Assembly (NCBI GenBank): GCA_019358875.1 | Contig: JAHHIF010000002.1 | Span: 210,304-274,303 of the forward strand | Direction: 5' to 3' | DNA length: 64,000 nucleotides | Origin: Symplocastrum torsivum CPER-KK1 | Lineage (GTDB): Bacteria > Cyanobacteriota > Cyanobacteriia > Cyanobacteriales > Coleofasciculaceae | Part shown: positions 54,160 through 61,965 of the stretch, piece by piece | How positions within the stretch are numbered: position 1 is the first letter of the stretch | Layout of the letters: each line of letters opens with the position of its first letter | Program-made: the position numbers and the translations under genes | Notes under the pieces: generated by a model | What the model saw: only the letters and a program-made list of their open reading frames with translations | What the model was told of the DNA's origin: nothing | The model's database searches: none

Positions 54160-54558
54160 TTACAGCTCCGTTTGCCTAGAGGAGTCATTGGGCTTTTCAC
54201 CGTGATGCGGTTTTGGCTTAGAAGGTTCACTGCGACGCAATGAAATTGAGTCAACTAAGGTTTCTTCTAGTTCCATGCGTTGTTCCATCTGGCGCAGAAA
54301 GTAGCCAGTCATCATTGCTGAAGCTAGCAATCCTGCTAAGTTTTCCCGATCAGTTGTGATTTGCACGTTAAAGTTTTCTGAAGGGAGCATCCCCACTAGT
54401 CCCTGAACGTTTTGAGAAATGATTTGTTGAATTTCTGGACTTGCCGACTTGGCAACTCGCGACAAAACATCTGGGGATTGGTGCTGGAGATAGTTCAGAA
54501 GTTGATTTACTTGCTCATCTTCAGGTTGGGAATTGAGAAAGTCAGGATTAAATACCAT
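54160..54558 (-). CDS. DUF760 domain protein
   Basis: 132 residues. The cyanobacterial/plastid DUF760 pattern is present: LLNYLQHQSPDVLSRVAKSA, VQGLVGMLPSENFNVQITTD, RENLAGLLASAMMTGYFLRQ, followed by a charged tail. Function unknown; the family also occurs in chloroplasts. It lies just before scpB in the same orientation (142 bases apart) but probably has its own promoter. Confidence 0.85.
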   Translation of the reverse strand: MVFNPDFLNSQPEDEQVNQLLNYLQHQSPDVLSRVAKSASPEIQQIISQNVQGLVGMLPSENFNVQITTDRENLAGLLASAMMTGYFLRQMEQRMELEETLVDSISLRRSEPSKPKPHHGEKPNDSSRQTEL

Positions 54559-54700
54559 TAGTAATCTTCGGTTTGACTTGCTTAGTTTCTACTCTAAACG
54601 ATTGTGATGTCTGGCGACTCCTACCTTGTATGATGATTTCTCGCTCTTTAGGAAGAGATTTTAGGAGAAATCCACGTTTGAAGAAAGGTTCAAAGCGCTG

Positions 54701-55192
54701 TCAGGATTGGGACTGCTTCTCCAGTGGTGGCAGTAGTTGATCAAGTTCAAAATGTTGATGAAATTTGTCGGTAACTTGTAACCAGTAGGAACGACCATCA
54801 GTTTGTCGGCGTCTCTGGACAAACCCCAAATTGATAAGCTCCTGAATATGTTGATAAGCACCACTACCACGCAGGTTAATCAGGTCAGGTTGTGCAATTG
54901 GGTCTTTTAGTGCGATCGCAGCCAGTGTTCTCAAGGCACCTGTACCCAATTCAGCAGGCACTAAACTTTGTAGTAAGTTTTGAAAGGATGAGCGTAACTG
55001 TAAGCTATAGCCAGATGGAGTTTCGACAACTTCTAGGGCACTATCCCGATGAGCATAGTCTGCCATTAGTTCAATCAGGGCATCTTCGGCATTATCGCGA
55101 TCGCATCCTGCATATTCAGAAATTTCTGTAATTGAAAGGGGTTGTCCCTTCAGGTAAAGAATCGCTTCTATCTGGGCTGCTAAACAAGGCAT
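54701..55192 (-). CDS. scpB: Segregation and condensation protein B
   Basis: 163 residues from the ATG at 55192. An upstream extension exists in frame, but it runs through TTCTGCC heptanucleotide repeats and is not coding. ScpB winged-helix domains are clear: LAAQIEAILYLKGQPLSITE, RALEVVETPSGYSLQLRS and LRTLAAIALKDPIAQPDLIN, with RGSGAYQHIQELINLGFVQR. ScpB works with ScpA and SMC in chromosome condensation. scpA is not in the window. The gene is followed by a gap of 142 bases and the DUF760 gene. Confidence 0.93.
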   Translation of the reverse strand: MPCLAAQIEAILYLKGQPLSITEISEYAGCDRDNAEDALIELMADYAHRDSALEVVETPSGYSLQLRSSFQNLLQSLVPAELGTGALRTLAAIALKDPIAQPDLINLRGSGAYQHIQELINLGFVQRRRQTDGRSYWLQVTDKFHQHFELDQLLPPLEKQSQS

Positions 55193-55236
55193 GTATGATT
55201 CTTGAGTTTGGACTTTGGAATGGAAGGTTATTACAA

Positions 55237-55274
55237 AAGGCAGAAGGCAGAAGGCAGACGGCAGACGGCAGAGG
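55237..55274. repeat. Heptanucleotide repeat upstream of scpB (complement of TTCTGCC)
   Basis: AAGGCAG, AAGGCAG, AAGGCAG and GACGGCA units in tandem. They lie 45-80 bases upstream of the true scpB start and create a false open frame. Confidence 0.85.
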
Positions 55275-55387
55275 ACAAAGGAGACATAAGGAAGAAGTCC
55301 TTTAACATTTACCCATAAATCCACCTTGACGCTCTACTAGGGCGAGCTAATGCCTACTTACTATTACTACTACAACGGTTAGTTTTT

Positions 55388-55432
55388 CCCAATTCCCAAT
55401 TCCCAATTCCCAATTCCCAATTCCCAATTCCC
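55388..55432. repeat. CCCAATT heptanucleotide tandem repeat
   Basis: Six perfect copies of CCCAATT plus CCC, just downstream of the ABC ATPase stop. This is a second class of heptanucleotide STRR, distinct from TTCTGCC. Confidence 0.95.
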
Positions 55433-55438
55433 GACTCC

Positions 55439-56290
55439 TCAATCAAGTTGCCGTCCTGTAAGTTCAACGAAGATATCTTCTAAGTTGGCGGGACGTGCCA
55501 TCATACCAGTTTTATTAGGTAAGCTGTCGAGGTAGGCGTTTGCTTGTGCCAAATCGGGGAAGAACTTGTACTCAAAGCGGTCGTCCACTTGCTTCATCAC
55601 CAAACCTTCTCCATGTTGCTGCCGTAATTGTTGGAGGGTGCCAAGTTCAATTAGCTGACCAGTATCCATGATGCCAATACGGTCGCATAAAAATTCCACC
55701 TCGTCCATGTAGTGAGTTGTCAGCAACATTGTCATGCCCTGCTTGTTCAAATCCCGAATAATTTCCCAAAGGCGACAGCGGGTTTGAGGGTCTAGTCCTA
55801 CAGTTGGTTCATCCAAAAATAGAATCTTGGGTTGATGCAACAGCGCCCTAGCAATTTGTAATCGACGCTTCATCCCACCAGACAGGGTTTTGACCAAATT
55901 GTCGCGTCGATCTGCCAATTCTACATACTCTAACCACTGATTAATCAGCCGTTGACGCCCAGGATTAGGAATGTGATGCAAGCGTCCATGCAGTTCCATA
56001 TTCTCCCAAACAGAAAGGTCAGCATCTACACTTGTTTGTTGCAATACGACACCAATGTTCTGCTTAACCTGGGTAGATTGTCGCACAACATCATAGCCAG
56101 CAACCTCAATTTGACCCTGTGTCGGTTGAGTAAGAGTCGTTAGCATCCGGATTGTTGTAGATTTTCCTGCCCCATTAGGGCCAAGCAAACCAAACATTTC
56201 TCCTGATGCGATCGCAAATGAGAGGTCATTAACCACTGGAACGTTATTAAAAGTCTTGTAAACGTTTTGAAGAGAAACGGCAACTGACAT
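55439..56290 (-). CDS. ABC transporter ATP-binding protein (DrrA-like)
   Basis: 283 residues from the ATG at 56290; a frame up to 56320 adds a poor N-terminus. Walker A GPNGAGKST, Q-loop VVLQQTSVDADLSVWENMEL, signature LSGGMKRRLQIARALL, Walker B ILFLDEPTVGLDP and the H-loop TTHYMDE are all present. The C-terminal extension (FEYKFFPDLAQANAYLDSLP) and layout fit the DrrA/CcmA-type exporters of drugs or polyketides; the permease half (DrrB/ABC-2) is not adjacent. It is 57 bases after the DUF1338 gene and may share its transcript. Confidence 0.92.
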   Translation of the reverse strand: MSVAVSLQNVYKTFNNVPVVNDLSFAIASGEMFGLLGPNGAGKSTTIRMLTTLTQPTQGQIEVAGYDVVRQSTQVKQNIGVVLQQTSVDADLSVWENMELHGRLHHIPNPGRQRLINQWLEYVELADRRDNLVKTLSGGMKRRLQIARALLHQPKILFLDEPTVGLDPQTRCRLWEIIRDLNKQGMTMLLTTHYMDEVEFLCDRIGIMDTGQLIELGTLQQLRQQHGEGLVMKQVDDRFEYKFFPDLAQANAYLDSLPNKTGMMARPANLEDIFVELTGRQLD

Positions 56291-56347
56291 AAAGGCATTA
56301 ATAAAAAGGGTAAGGTTCAATCAAATTGGCTACCGTGTTCTTCTTGT

Positions 56348-57178
56348 TCAACTTGAGCGATGCACATGGGTTGATTCAAAAATCCGGTCAGCACTGGCAG
56401 CGACAAAGCCTTGATAAACAGTCCCATCAGCATCACGATAACGCCGTGCAAATTCGTAATAGCAGGTGGGAATTTCATGCACTTCACCTCCAGCAAACTC
56501 AACAGGCATCCGTTCGGCTAGAGTTGAGGCTTGTTCTAGCAAGACGGTTGATGAACCCTTAATCCGTCCACCTGACGTGTTGAGTGCCATACCTTGCAAT
56601 TCCACAATCTCCAGCACACCCTCCAAGCTGGGAGTATGTACAAGATGATTGACGCTGAGGGTGAAGTGGTTCGGGCGCAGTCCTAATGCTGCCACCCAAT
56701 CCGCATACTCACTCTCTTTTAGCAAGGTTTGATAATCAGCCCAACTGATTGGTGACCACAATCGTCCTGCCCAAAATATATCAATCTCCTGCACACGTTC
56801 TGGCTCTACCTGTACACATAGTTGGCGGAGGATTTCCTGCACACTAACGCTAAAGGCACTGCAATCGAGTTCGCTGAGGAAGATACGGGGTAAGGTATCG
56901 TGAGGTGGGATATAGCCCCAAGCTTGTAGCTTCTTTTCGGGAAACTGATAAGGAGCAAATCGACGGTAGCCCATTGCCAGAAAATGAGGTTCTAAGGCAG
57001 TCAGTTGGATGGGTTCTAGATTGAAGGTACGCAAGGCAATATGGTCGTTGACTACCTGCTCACCACGCTCAAGGAATACCTGCTGTAGTTGTGCCGCTGC
57101 TGGTGCCATCTGGATGTAGTCTTGCCAGAGGTGTTCAAAAAAGGCTTCGGTATTTAAGGAAGCAACTTGAGCCATCAT
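56348..57178 (-). CDS. DUF1338 protein, 2-oxoadipate dioxygenase/decarboxylase-like
   Basis: 276 residues. DUF1338 segments: FFEHLWQDYIQMAPAAAQLQ, VNDHIALRTFNLEPIQL with the metal His, FLSELDCSAFSVSVQEIL, and LRPNHFTLSVNHLV, with the C-terminal FARRYRDADGTVYQGFVAASADRIFE segment, given here in parts. The Pseudomonas homologue HglS converts 2-oxoadipate to D-2-hydroxyglutarate with non-haem iron. Whether the same substrate is used here is open. It lies upstream of the ABC ATPase in the same direction. Confidence 0.85.
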   Translation of the reverse strand: MMAQVASLNTEAFFEHLWQDYIQMAPAAAQLQQVFLERGEQVVNDHIALRTFNLEPIQLTALEPHFLAMGYRRFAPYQFPEKKLQAWGYIPPHDTLPRIFLSELDCSAFSVSVQEILRQLCVQVEPERVQEIDIFWAGRLWSPISWADYQTLLKESEYADWVAALGLRPNHFTLSVNHLVHTPSLEGVLEIVELQGMALNTSGGRIKGSSTVLLEQASTLAERMPVEFAGGEVHEIPTCYYEFARRYRDADGTVYQGFVAASADRIFESTHVHRSS

Positions 57179-57261
57179 CCTTAGTCAGAATCTTGATACC
57201 GCAAGGATACATCTTTTTCTTTTGTTGCTTTCATGGCAAAGTGCTTAAATAATTCGTGGAG

Positions 57262-57294
57262 AGATTCCTGACTTCTCAAAGAAGTCGGGAATCT
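57262..57294. repeat. Strong 15-bp palindromic hairpin (interspersed repeat)
   Basis: AGATTCCTGACTTCT pairs with AGAAGTCGGGAATCT with one G-T wobble across a three-base loop. Related palindromes with GAAGTCGGGAATCT are frequent between cyanobacterial genes. It lies between divergent genes. Confidence 0.8.
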
Positions 57295-57390
57295 GAACTT
57301 CTGATATCTTACAAGTCAAATCGGGTTGCTATATCTACTCAAACAAGGCGTATCAATCAGTCTTGAGATTACCCTGCCTGAAGGGTTTTA

Positions 57391-59127
57391 ATGCAAGTAC
57401 AAAACTTTCTCGATCGCTATCGACAAGGAGAACGTGATTTCTCCCATGTTGACCTCAGTGGTGCAAGTCTAACAGGGGCGAATCTTCGCCACATCAATTT
57501 AACGGGTGCTAACCTGACTAACACTAACCTCAGTTGGGCTTGTTTAAGCAATGCCAAGCTGACGGGGGCTTGTCTACATCAAGCTGATTTACGCAATGCT
57601 GCACTCAACAACACTAACTTTAACCAAGCTACTTTAAGTCGAGCCAAGCTTAGTAAAGTGGATTTGCGGGGGGCACTGCTTGAAGGCGTTGACTTAAATT
57701 GGGCAGATTTGACTGATGCTGATTTGAGTGGAGCAAATCTTCAAGGGGCAAAGCTAGATCAGAGTAATCTCGAACAAGCGAAGCTTAACAACGCGGTGCT
57801 AGTTGGTGCCGAGTTAATGGAAGCCAATCTCCGCCGCACGATGCTGATTGGAGCTAACCTCACAAGTGCTAATCTGCGGGAGGCTCAGTTAGACAAAGCG
57901 AATTTGCGAGACGTAATTTTAGTTGATGCCAACTTGACAGAAGCGAACCTTAATGCTGTCTACCTGCGTGGCTCAAATCTCAGTGGGGCAGACTTCCATC
58001 GAGCAATTTTAACAGGTGCAGACTTGAGTGAAGCGATCTGCGATCGCACGGACTTCAGTCGGGCAAATCTCACGGGTGCTTATTTACTCAAAGCCAGCTT
58101 GCATAAAGCGGATTTGCTGCGAACAATTCTCCACGATGTTTATTTATTGCATAGTGACTTGAGTGAAGCGAATCTACGAGGGGCAGATTTGCGACGGGCA
58201 GACTTAAGTGGCGCTTACCTGAAGGATACAACCTTGAGTGAGGCGAATTTGAGTGAAGCCTATTTCTTGGAGACTTATTTGATTCGTACCAAGCTTGAGG
58301 GGGCAGAACTAACAGGCTGCTGCATTCACGGCTGGCACCTTGAAGAGGTTGATCTATCAACAGTTAACTGTCGTTACTTATTTACCCAGTTTAACTATGC
58401 GACGAAAAGCCCTAGCTATCGCTATCCGGCTAGTGGTGATTTACAACCCGGAGAACTGGCGCTTAGAAACACGAAAGATATTGGCATCGAAGTTCGCTTT
58501 CCCAAAGCCCCAAATTGGGAGGCATTAGTGTTTACGCTAACTCAGGTAAAACTGGAGTGCCCAGACATCCTGTTGGCGATTAAATCTTATGAATTTAATG
58601 ACGGAAACTACGTGCTGCGGTTGTCGGCTAATCAGTTGGTGAATACCAAACTCGTGAGTCAACGCATCCTGCAACTCTACCCAAAAATCTTGGAGCGTTT
58701 CCTAATTCAACGCCAAACCCTCCTGAACTTACTAAACATTAAGGAAAATCCAGAGTCGAAGATCAAACCTCTATCCCGGAGTTCAGTCTTACCCCCTCCT
58801 CCAGGTTTCGCTGAGCGCCGACGGCGGATGTATCAAGAAGTCATCAATCAGATAGAACGAATTATCATCTCCCAAGCCCCAGAGCAGTTTGTGGAGAGTG
58901 TACAGCGACTGCTGGACTTTTTGAGACAACAGAATCTTTCTACTGAAGAAATCCAGAAGAAAGTTATTGTTCAGGCAATTATGAGGCGAGCGGAACAAGA
59001 CGAAATATTCCAAAAGCTGCTACTACATTGGGAAGGAACGGCAAATGAGGCAGCACGGTTTTCGATAGTGGGACAGGCAGTACGTTTAGCGATCGCGCTA
59101 ATCTTATCCCAAGGTCAGCCTAGCTAA
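57391..59127 (+). CDS. Pentapeptide-repeat protein
   Basis: 578 residues. About residues 19-320 are tandem pentapeptides of A(D/N)Lxx type (LSGASLTGANLRHINLTGAN, TNTNLSWACLSNAKLTGAC), forming a right-handed quadrilateral beta-helix of about 60 units. The remaining 250 residues are a helical domain without repeats (LEERRRRMYQEVINQIERII). No signal peptide or membrane segment is seen, so it is probably cytoplasmic. Pentapeptide proteins in cyanobacteria have varied, mostly unknown roles. The gene stands alone. Confidence 0.92.
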   Translation: MQVQNFLDRYRQGERDFSHVDLSGASLTGANLRHINLTGANLTNTNLSWACLSNAKLTGACLHQADLRNAALNNTNFNQATLSRAKLSKVDLRGALLEGVDLNWADLTDADLSGANLQGAKLDQSNLEQAKLNNAVLVGAELMEANLRRTMLIGANLTSANLREAQLDKANLRDVILVDANLTEANLNAVYLRGSNLSGADFHRAILTGADLSEAICDRTDFSRANLTGAYLLKASLHKADLLRTILHDVYLLHSDLSEANLRGADLRRADLSGAYLKDTTLSEANLSEAYFLETYLIRTKLEGAELTGCCIHGWHLEEVDLSTVNCRYLFTQFNYATKSPSYRYPASGDLQPGELALRNTKDIGIEVRFPKAPNWEALVFTLTQVKLECPDILLAIKSYEFNDGNYVLRLSANQLVNTKLVSQRILQLYPKILERFLIQRQTLLNLLNIKENPESKIKPLSRSSVLPPPPGFAERRRRMYQEVINQIERIIISQAPEQFVESVQRLLDFLRQQNLSTEEIQKKVIVQAIMRRAEQDEIFQKLLLHWEGTANEAARFSIVGQAVRLAIALILSQGQPS

Positions 59128-59405
59128 ATCATCATTTGGGTGTGGCGTTTGTCAGCAAAAGAAACCTAGGAGAACTGGCAAGAACCTTTAGTATCTTAAC
59201 AAAGTCATTAATCGAATTGCATAGCACAACCATTATTAAATCGGCAAGGAATTTGATAGTTCTACATACAAATCTTGGCTAAGTGAGTACGGTATCAAGT
59301 TAAATTACTTTAAATCCAACTAAAGAATAAAAACAAATTAACGTTCTGTCTTAAATCTCAGCTAAAATCAAACGCGAATAAGGTGTTTCGAGGAGTAATA
59401 GCACC

Positions 59406-61541
59406 GTGAAATCCTGTCCAGATTATCAAAAGGCAGCATCTTCAGCATTGGTATTTGCAACCCTTAGTTGCTTTGCTGCCACTATCTCAACCGCTCAAGC
59501 TGCACCAGAGATTAGTGCAACAGCAGTGACATCGGCTGAGGCTTCAACTCAGGAATTCCCGGCATCTACAGGTTTATCGATAGCAGAAGAAGCGGAGGTA
59601 GCCTCAGCTACGAACCAGCCAACGGTAGCAGAACTGACCAATCCAGTAACTGAGTTAGAACTCGCGCCTAACCTTGTATCGGAGGAAAAGCGATCGCAAT
59701 CGGAACAAGAAGGACAAGGAGAAATTCTCAATTCTCCCTCTCCTGTGTCTCCCCAACAGGCTGCGACTGACAACACTCCAGTACAGGCAACAGAAACAGC
59801 CACTGGTGAGTTAGCCTTAGCTGCACCAACTGGTTCCCCAGCTTTGCCCAAAATTCTCCTTCCCGAATCAGAAGCGGCTTCTGACTCAACGGAGGCAGTT
59901 AAAACGAATGTCAAAGACTTAGCGCAAGCCTTGCCTACAGAGGGAGATACCAGTGAACCAATCGCTCCGGCAGAGGGGCAATTGGACTCTCTAGATCCAA
60001 TGCAAGCCGATGACCCAATGGGTCAAGTCACCAATGTTACCCAACTGTCTGATGTCTCCCCAGGTGAGTGGGCGTATGAGGCACTACGAAATCTTGTAGA
60101 GCGCTATGGCTGTATTGCGGGTTATCCAGATGGCACATTCCGAGGTAGTCGTGCCCTCACCCGTTATGAATTTGCCGCAGGCTTAAATTCTTGCCTACAG
60201 CAGGTTGAACGGTTGATTGCCGCTTCTAGTGAAGGCTTTGTCGTCCGTGAAGACTTAGAAACACTGCAACGCTTAGTGCGTGAGTTTGAAACAGAACTGG
60301 CGAACTTAGGCACACGAGTGGACGAGTTAGAAGGTCGCACAGCCGCTTTGGAAGATAATCAATTCTCCACCACCACAAAGCTCTTTGGACAAGCAATCTT
60401 TGGGGTTCAAGGACGCAGTGAAAATGAATTTGATTTCTTCTTAGACCGATTCGAGGACGACTCCACCAATGTTAATGTCATCGACAATGTGCAGTTGAGT
60501 CTGTTCACTCAGTTTAGTCCTCGCAGTCTTCTACTAACTGGACTCCAAGCAGGTGAAGGCTCAGGCACAGGTGTCTTTTTAGAGAACTATGTCGGCTTGG
60601 GTTATGAAGGAGACAACAACAACGACTTTGAGTTGAGTGACCTCAACTACCGTCAATTGTTTGGTAATAACTTTGCCCTCATCGTTGGTCCAGTAGGTGT
60701 TAACCCAGTTAACGTTTTCCGGGGAGTAAATCGTGTAGAAAGTGCTGGGGCTGGACCACTTTCCCGCTTTGCCCAACGTAATCCGATTATCAGTATTGGT
60801 GGAAACGGCGGCGGTGTCGGTTTTGACTGGCAACTCGGAACCCGGTTTAGCTTGCAAGGTGTCTACTCAGCCAACAGAACCAACGATTCCATTAATGGTG
60901 GCTTATTTGGTGGAGATGAAGGGACAACGACAGCAGGTGCCCAGTTAGTCATTTCTCCTACCAATACAATTGATATCTCCCTTCAATACATCAACTCCTA
61001 CTCACCCTCTGGTCAATTGGGCACAGGTGTTGGTGATGACATCTTGGCAATCCAAATCCCGAATGCTAACGGGTTCCTCAGAGCGCCGATGTTAACAAAT
61101 GCCTTTGGTGCAACCTTAGAGTGGCGACTTACACCAGGCTTCACTGTTGGAGGTTGGGGTGGTTACACAACATCTGACTTCACGGGTGGGGATGGAACTG
61201 TGGAGACATTCAACTGGATGGCTTTCCTCAATTTCCCTGATTTATTGGGTGAAGGGAACTTAGCTGGCATCTATGTCGGACAGCCTCCCAAAATTACCAG
61301 TAGTGACATCTCTGATGACAATGGTGGGAGAAATATTCCTAGCTTCGTAAATCGAGGTGACTTCACATTCAGTGAAGGGGGTCAACCGGATACAGCCACT
61401 CATGTAGAAGGCTTCTTTCGTTTCCAGGTGACAGACAACATCAGCATCACCCCTGGAGTTATTGTGATTTTCAATCCGAATCACAACGATAACAACGACA
61501 CGATTACAATTGGAGCAATTCGGACAACCTTTAACTTCTAG
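59406..61541 (+). CDS. Iron-uptake porin with SLH domain (OprB family)
   Basis: 711 residues from a GTG. A signal peptide (SSALVFATLSCFAATISTAQ) is followed by an acidic Pro/Thr/Glu-rich stretch (residues 35-200), an SLH domain at 205-265 (MGQVTNVTQLSDVSPGEWAY, YGCIAGYPDGTFRGSRALTR), a coiled coil (LEDLETLQRLVREFETELAN, LGTRVDELEGRTAAL) and an OprB-type barrel of about 380 residues ending in Phe (TIGAIRTTFNF), typical of outer-membrane porins. In cyanobacteria these porins pass iron and other inorganic ions and bind the peptidoglycan-linked polysaccharide by the SLH domain. Complete. A weak hairpin (AGACCG/CGGTCT at 61580-61601) may terminate it. Confidence 0.93.
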   Translation: MKSCPDYQKAASSALVFATLSCFAATISTAQAAPEISATAVTSAEASTQEFPASTGLSIAEEAEVASATNQPTVAELTNPVTELELAPNLVSEEKRSQSEQEGQGEILNSPSPVSPQQAATDNTPVQATETATGELALAAPTGSPALPKILLPESEAASDSTEAVKTNVKDLAQALPTEGDTSEPIAPAEGQLDSLDPMQADDPMGQVTNVTQLSDVSPGEWAYEALRNLVERYGCIAGYPDGTFRGSRALTRYEFAAGLNSCLQQVERLIAASSEGFVVREDLETLQRLVREFETELANLGTRVDELEGRTAALEDNQFSTTTKLFGQAIFGVQGRSENEFDFFLDRFEDDSTNVNVIDNVQLSLFTQFSPRSLLLTGLQAGEGSGTGVFLENYVGLGYEGDNNNDFELSDLNYRQLFGNNFALIVGPVGVNPVNVFRGVNRVESAGAGPLSRFAQRNPIISIGGNGGGVGFDWQLGTRFSLQGVYSANRTNDSINGGLFGGDEGTTTAGAQLVISPTNTIDISLQYINSYSPSGQLGTGVGDDILAIQIPNANGFLRAPMLTNAFGATLEWRLTPGFTVGGWGGYTTSDFTGGDGTVETFNWMAFLNFPDLLGEGNLAGIYVGQPPKITSSDISDDNGGRNIPSFVNRGDFTFSEGGQPDTATHVEGFFRFQVTDNISITPGVIVIFNPNHNDNNDTITIGAIRTTFNF

Positions 61542-61965
61542 AGGTTTCAGCACTATTGCTTTTCTCAATTCCAACGAATAGACCGGAAAGCTTATCGGTC
61601 TGTTCTCTTTAAAAATTTCAGGGTGAAAATTGCTAACGCTTCCTCAAAGTCAACTGCAAGCTCAGCGAGTGGACAATCTAGAAAAATTTCGCTTAGTCAG
61701 GAACTTCCAACCGCATGACAGCGTCCTTGACTCCAAAGCCGTGTATGGCTTTAGGTAGGTCTGTGTTGTTCAGGCGCGACCCTAATTTTTATGCCTAACA
61801 ATTTGTAAGAGTCAGGACACTCTATACCACTTTTCGTAATACGTCTCGGTGGAACCGCGTTCGGGATAAATTAGTGAAAAAAGTACTGTGACCTGTTGAG
61901 CTTCCAGTTGATCAAAATCTCTTAGTTTCCTCTCTCCTTCGTTCATTCACTTACGGAGTCTTAAC
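61542..61965. other. Intergenic region before the Asp-repeat gene
   Basis: About 420 bases. Apart from the weak porin terminator (61580-61601), I see no gene and no repeat. GGCGCGACC and other short motifs are not recognisable. The promoter of the repeat-protein gene lies here. Confidence 0.4.

Noticed and set aside
55193..55324. Upstream extension of scpB to a Met at 55324
   Set aside because: The added residues (LPSAFCLLPF) are the translation of the heptanucleotide repeat. The ATG at 55192 begins the conserved ScpB domain.
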